The translations under genes were made by a program, and so were the position numbers. This document shows, one piece after another, positions 17,332-19,320 of a DNA stretch of 19,320 nt; positions within the stretch are counted from its first letter, which is position 1, and each line of letters begins with the position of its first letter. This DNA is from DATGMB01 sp035293845. Its GTDB lineage: Bacteria; Acidobacteriota; Terriglobia; Bryobacterales; Bryobacteraceae. Location: positions 1 to 19,320 of the forward strand of contig DATGMB010000149.1 of assembly GCA_035293845.1 (NCBI GenBank), given 5' to 3'. The notes under the pieces were generated by a model. That model saw only the letters and a program-made list of their open reading frames with translations. It did no database searches and was not told where the DNA came from.

Positions 17332-19115
17332 ATGCCCGAGGACGGCGCGGTCTCTGGATCGCGCTCGCCCTCGTCCTTCTCCTCCGCCTTCCCTTCCTGA
17401 ACCAGGCCATCCAGGGCGACGACCACACGTACCTCACCGAAGCCTTCCACGCCCTCATCGATCCCCTCCACCCCATGCACACCACCGATGTCTTCCTCGG
17501 CAACCCTGTCGATCTGCGCGGCCACTCTCACCCTCCGCTCGATGCCTGGATCCTCGCCGCCCTGATCGCCACCTTCGGTGAGGTCCGCGAAGTCCCCTTC
17601 CACGCCGTCTACATGGTGTTCTCCCTGATCGCCACGGCCGCGATGTGGTCCCTCGCCCGGCGCTTCTCGCCCCATCCCCTCTGGGCCGCGCTGCTCTTCC
17701 TCGCGGTCCCCGCCTTTGTCGTCAACGGCAACTCCTTCGAAACCGACGTGCCCTTCCTCGCCTTCTGGCTCGCCGCCGTCGCCCTATTCCTCTCCGGCCG
17801 CTTCGTCCTCGCATCTCTAGCGATGGCCCTCGCGGCACTCACCTCTTATCAGGCCGTTTTCCTGACGCCCATCCTCGCGATCTGGGTGCTCCTGAACCGC
17901 ACCCGGTACTCGCGGCTCCTGTCTCCTGTCTCCTGCCTCCTGACTCCTTGTGTCACCATCGCCGCCTTCCAACTCTTCGAGCGCCTCACCACCGGAGCGC
18001 TCCCCGCCGCCGTTCTGACCGGCTACTTTCACTTCTACGGCTTCCAGCGCCTCTCCGCGAAAATCGCGAGCGCGCTGATGCTCTTCATCCATTCCTGGTT
18101 CATCGTGTTTCCCGCGCTCGTGCCGCCCGCCGCCATCCTGTCGTGGCGCAAACGCCGCGAGCCCGATACCCTCTTCCTCCTCGCGTGGATCGCCATCTTC
18201 TTCGTCTGCGTCGTCGCCGTCGTGTTTGCCGGCTCCGCCCGGTATCTGCTCCCCATGGCCGCGCCCGTCTGCCTGCTCGCTTCGCGCCTGCGCCCGCGCT
18301 GGCTGGCCCTCGGCTTCGCCCTCCAGCTCACCTGCTCGCTCGGCCTCGCCGCCATGAACTACCAGCACTGGGACGGCTACCGACAATTTGCCCGCCGCAT
18401 CGCGCCCGTCACCGCCGGCCGCCGCGTCTGGATCGATGGCGAATGGGGCCTGCGCACCTATCTCGAAATCGCGGGCGGCCTCCCGCTGCTCAAAACCACG
18501 CAAGTCCGCCCCGGCGAGTTCATCGCCTCGAGCGCCCTCGCCCATGCCGTCGACCTCAGCGCTCCCACCGCTCTCATCGCTTCCGCGACGATTCAGCCTT
18601 CGATCCCGTTCCGCATCATCGGTCTCGAATCCCACTCCGGCTTCTCCGATGTCTCGCGCGGATTCTGGCCCTTCGGCATTTCGACCGGCGTGATCGATCG
18701 GCTCTCGCTCCTCCGCGTCGCCGAGCGCCATCCCACGCTCACCTGGCTGCCCATGAACGCCCCCGAAGCCGCGCAGCAGATCGTGGCCGGCGTCTACCAG
18801 CTCGAAGGCGCCTTCCGCTGGACCGCCACCCAGGCCGTCTTCGCCCTCAAGAGCCCGGAGACCGCGCGCCCGCTCTCCGCCTCGTTTACGATCCACGAAA
18901 AATCCCCCGCCCGCCGCGTCCGTCTCCTCCTCGAAGGCCGCGAGGTCGCCGCGCAGACCTACCCCGCCCCCGGCGTCTATACGCTCACAACCGCACCGCT
19001 CCAGCCCTCCGGCCCGGTATCCATCGTCACCCTCGAAGCCGACCGCTCCTTCACCGCCCCACCCGATACCCGCGATCTCGCCCTCGTCCTCTCCGGCATT
19101 GGCTTCCGGCCGTAA
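17319..19115 (+). CDS. GT-C fold membrane glycosyltransferase, family 39-like
   Basis: 598 residues. The N-terminal two thirds have about eight to ten membrane helices; the last third (from about 490) looks soluble. Polyprenyl-phosphate-sugar dependent GT-C enzymes carry an acidic motif in the first periplasmic loop; here it is GDDHTYLTEA with Asp34-Asp35 after helix 1. It is followed by the HSHPPLDAW segment (69-77), typical of family 39/ArnT-like proteins. The sugar and acceptor are not evident. The start at 17319 overlaps gcvPB by 13 bases; the ATG at 17332 is out of frame. No function links it to glycine cleavage, so the overlap may only reflect co-transcription. A GNCTCCT heptamer run codes for about residues 199-210 in a loop between helices. 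Assignment to the superfamily is good; family 39 itself is probable. Confidence 0.8.
   Translation: METLDARGRRGLWIALALVLLLRLPFLNQAIQGDDHTYLTEAFHALIDPLHPMHTTDVFLGNPVDLRGHSHPPLDAWILAALIATFGEVREVPFHAVYMVFSLIATAAMWSLARRFSPHPLWAALLFLAVPAFVVNGNSFETDVPFLAFWLAAVALFLSGRFVLASLAMALAALTSYQAVFLTPILAIWVLLNRTRYSRLLSPVSCLLTPCVTIAAFQLFERLTTGALPAAVLTGYFHFYGFQRLSAKIASALMLFIHSWFIVFPALVPPAAILSWRKRREPDTLFLLAWIAIFFVCVVAVVFAGSARYLLPMAAPVCLLASRLRPRWLALGFALQLTCSLGLAAMNYQHWDGYRQFARRIAPVTAGRRVWIDGEWGLRTYLEIAGGLPLLKTTQVRPGEFIASSALAHAVDLSAPTALIASATIQPSIPFRIIGLESHSGFSDVSRGFWPFGISTGVIDRLSLLRVAERHPTLTWLPMNAPEAAQQIVAGVYQLEGAFRWTATQAVFALKSPETARPLSASFTIHEKSPARRVRLLLEGREVAAQTYPAPGVYTLTTAPLQPSGPVSIVTLEADRSFTAPPDTRDLALVLSGIGFRP
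17914..17948. repeat. Tandem heptamer repeat GNCTCCT inside the glycosyltransferase gene
   Basis: Five contiguous units on the plus strand: ggctcct, gtctcct, gtctcct, gcctcct, gactcct. Only the second base of the unit varies. The 35 bases are read as roughly RLLSPVSCLLTP (residues about 199-210), between the segment ending AIWVLLNRTRYS and the next helix. Confidence 0.9.
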
Positions 19116-19163
19116 GCCGCTCCCACCGCCGCAGCTACCGCGCAGGCCCTCCCCCATTCAAAT

Positions 19164-19190
19164 TCCCAATCCCCAACCCCCGCTCCCTGC
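19164..19190. repeat. Degenerate CCCCAAT heptamer repeat upstream of the YggX-family gene
   Basis: Consecutive 7-base words on the plus strand from 19164: tcccaat, ccccaac, ccccgct, ccctgct-like. They run directly into the TATCCT word. Degenerate, but the same direction and consensus as the copies before gcvT and in gcvPA. Confidence 0.6.
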
Positions 19191-19211
19191 TATCCTGAAA
19201 GTTCCAGGAGG
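19188..19211 (+). promoter_or_regulatory. Promoter -10 element and ribosome binding site of the YggX-family gene
   Basis: TGC at 19188-19190 then TATCCT (19191-19196) fits an extended -10; there is no consensus -35, that space being heptamer repeat. A consensus AGGAGG (19206-19211) lies 7 bases before the ATG at 19219. The word TGCTATCCTGA resembles TGTTAGCCTGA ahead of gcvT. Confidence 0.55.
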
Positions 19212-19218
19212 CATTCCC

Positions 19219-19320
19219 ATGAGCTGCGGACACGGCGGGTTTAACCAGATCGACAACGCGATTCGCCCCGGCGCGCGAAAAGTCTTTTGCGTCAAGTTCC
19301 AGCGCGAAATGGAAGGCCTC
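19219..19320 (+). CDS. YggX-type Fe(II)-trafficking / oxidative damage protection protein (5' part only)
   Basis: Only 34 codons are in the window and the frame is open at the edge. After an N-terminal MSCGHGGFNQIDNAIRPGA comes RKVFCVKFQREMEGL, which matches the start of YggX proteins (pattern R-T/K-V-F-C-x-K-x-x-K/R-E-x-E-G-L). These are small cytoplasmic proteins of about 90 residues that protect iron-sulphur enzymes and help move ferrous iron. The start is well supported by the AGGAGG at 7-base spacing, so the extension of about 18 residues ahead of the usual start seems real; it holds a Cys-Gly-His that could bind metal. It is transcribed apart from the gcv operon, from its own promoter. 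Identification rests on about 15 residues, hence moderate confidence. Confidence 0.65.
   Translation, partial: MSCGHGGFNQIDNAIRPGARKVFCVKFQREMEGL

Overview
The window reads as high-GC chromosomal DNA from an aerobic, respiring bacterium. The closest fit I can argue for is an Acidobacteriota lineage of the Solibacter/Bryobacter type. This rests on the alternative complex III gene order, the extended Tat leader of ActB, the A2-type oxidase and the many short heptamer repeats. No 16S or other marker is present, so the taxonomy is inference.

Left part (1-11364, all minus strand, so transcribed right to left): one dense respiratory operon, actA-actB-actC-actD-actE-actF, then a small conserved membrane-anchored protein of unknown role, a SCO-type copper chaperone, coxB (subunit II with a fused cytochrome c domain) and coxA (subunit I, cut by the window start). 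Most junctions are 4-base ATGA overlaps or gaps of a few bases; the exception is a 120-bp spacer between actB and actC that holds a long imperfect inverted repeat. Together the genes encode a quinol:cytochrome c oxidoreductase (alternative complex III) and a caa3-type oxygen reductase with its CuA assembly factor. This is a complete electron path from quinol to oxygen and a likely supercomplex.

Middle (11365-12940): a 212-bp leader/promoter region for the respiratory operon; then a minus-strand gene for a Tat-exported Ntn hydrolase of the N4-(beta-N-acetylglucosaminyl)-L-asparaginase family; then a divergent intergenic region with a heptamer repeat and a strong-looking promoter for the next operon.

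Right part (12941-19320, plus strand): the glycine cleavage operon gcvT-gcvH-gcvPA-gcvPB (T protein, lipoyl carrier H, and the split two-subunit P protein; no L protein here). It is followed, with a 13-base overlap, by a GT-C fold (family 39-like) membrane glycosyltransferase. The window ends in the first 34 codons of a YggX-type Fe(II)-trafficking/oxidative-damage protein with its own promoter and a consensus ribosome binding site.

The most unusual thread is a set of unrelated 7-bp tandem repeats: GCCCCTG, CCCCAAT and GNCTCCT, plus a looser CGGAG-type inverted element. They recur in spacers, abut promoters, and in three places lie inside reading frames (the actE leader, the gcvPA 3' end and a membrane loop of the glycosyltransferase).
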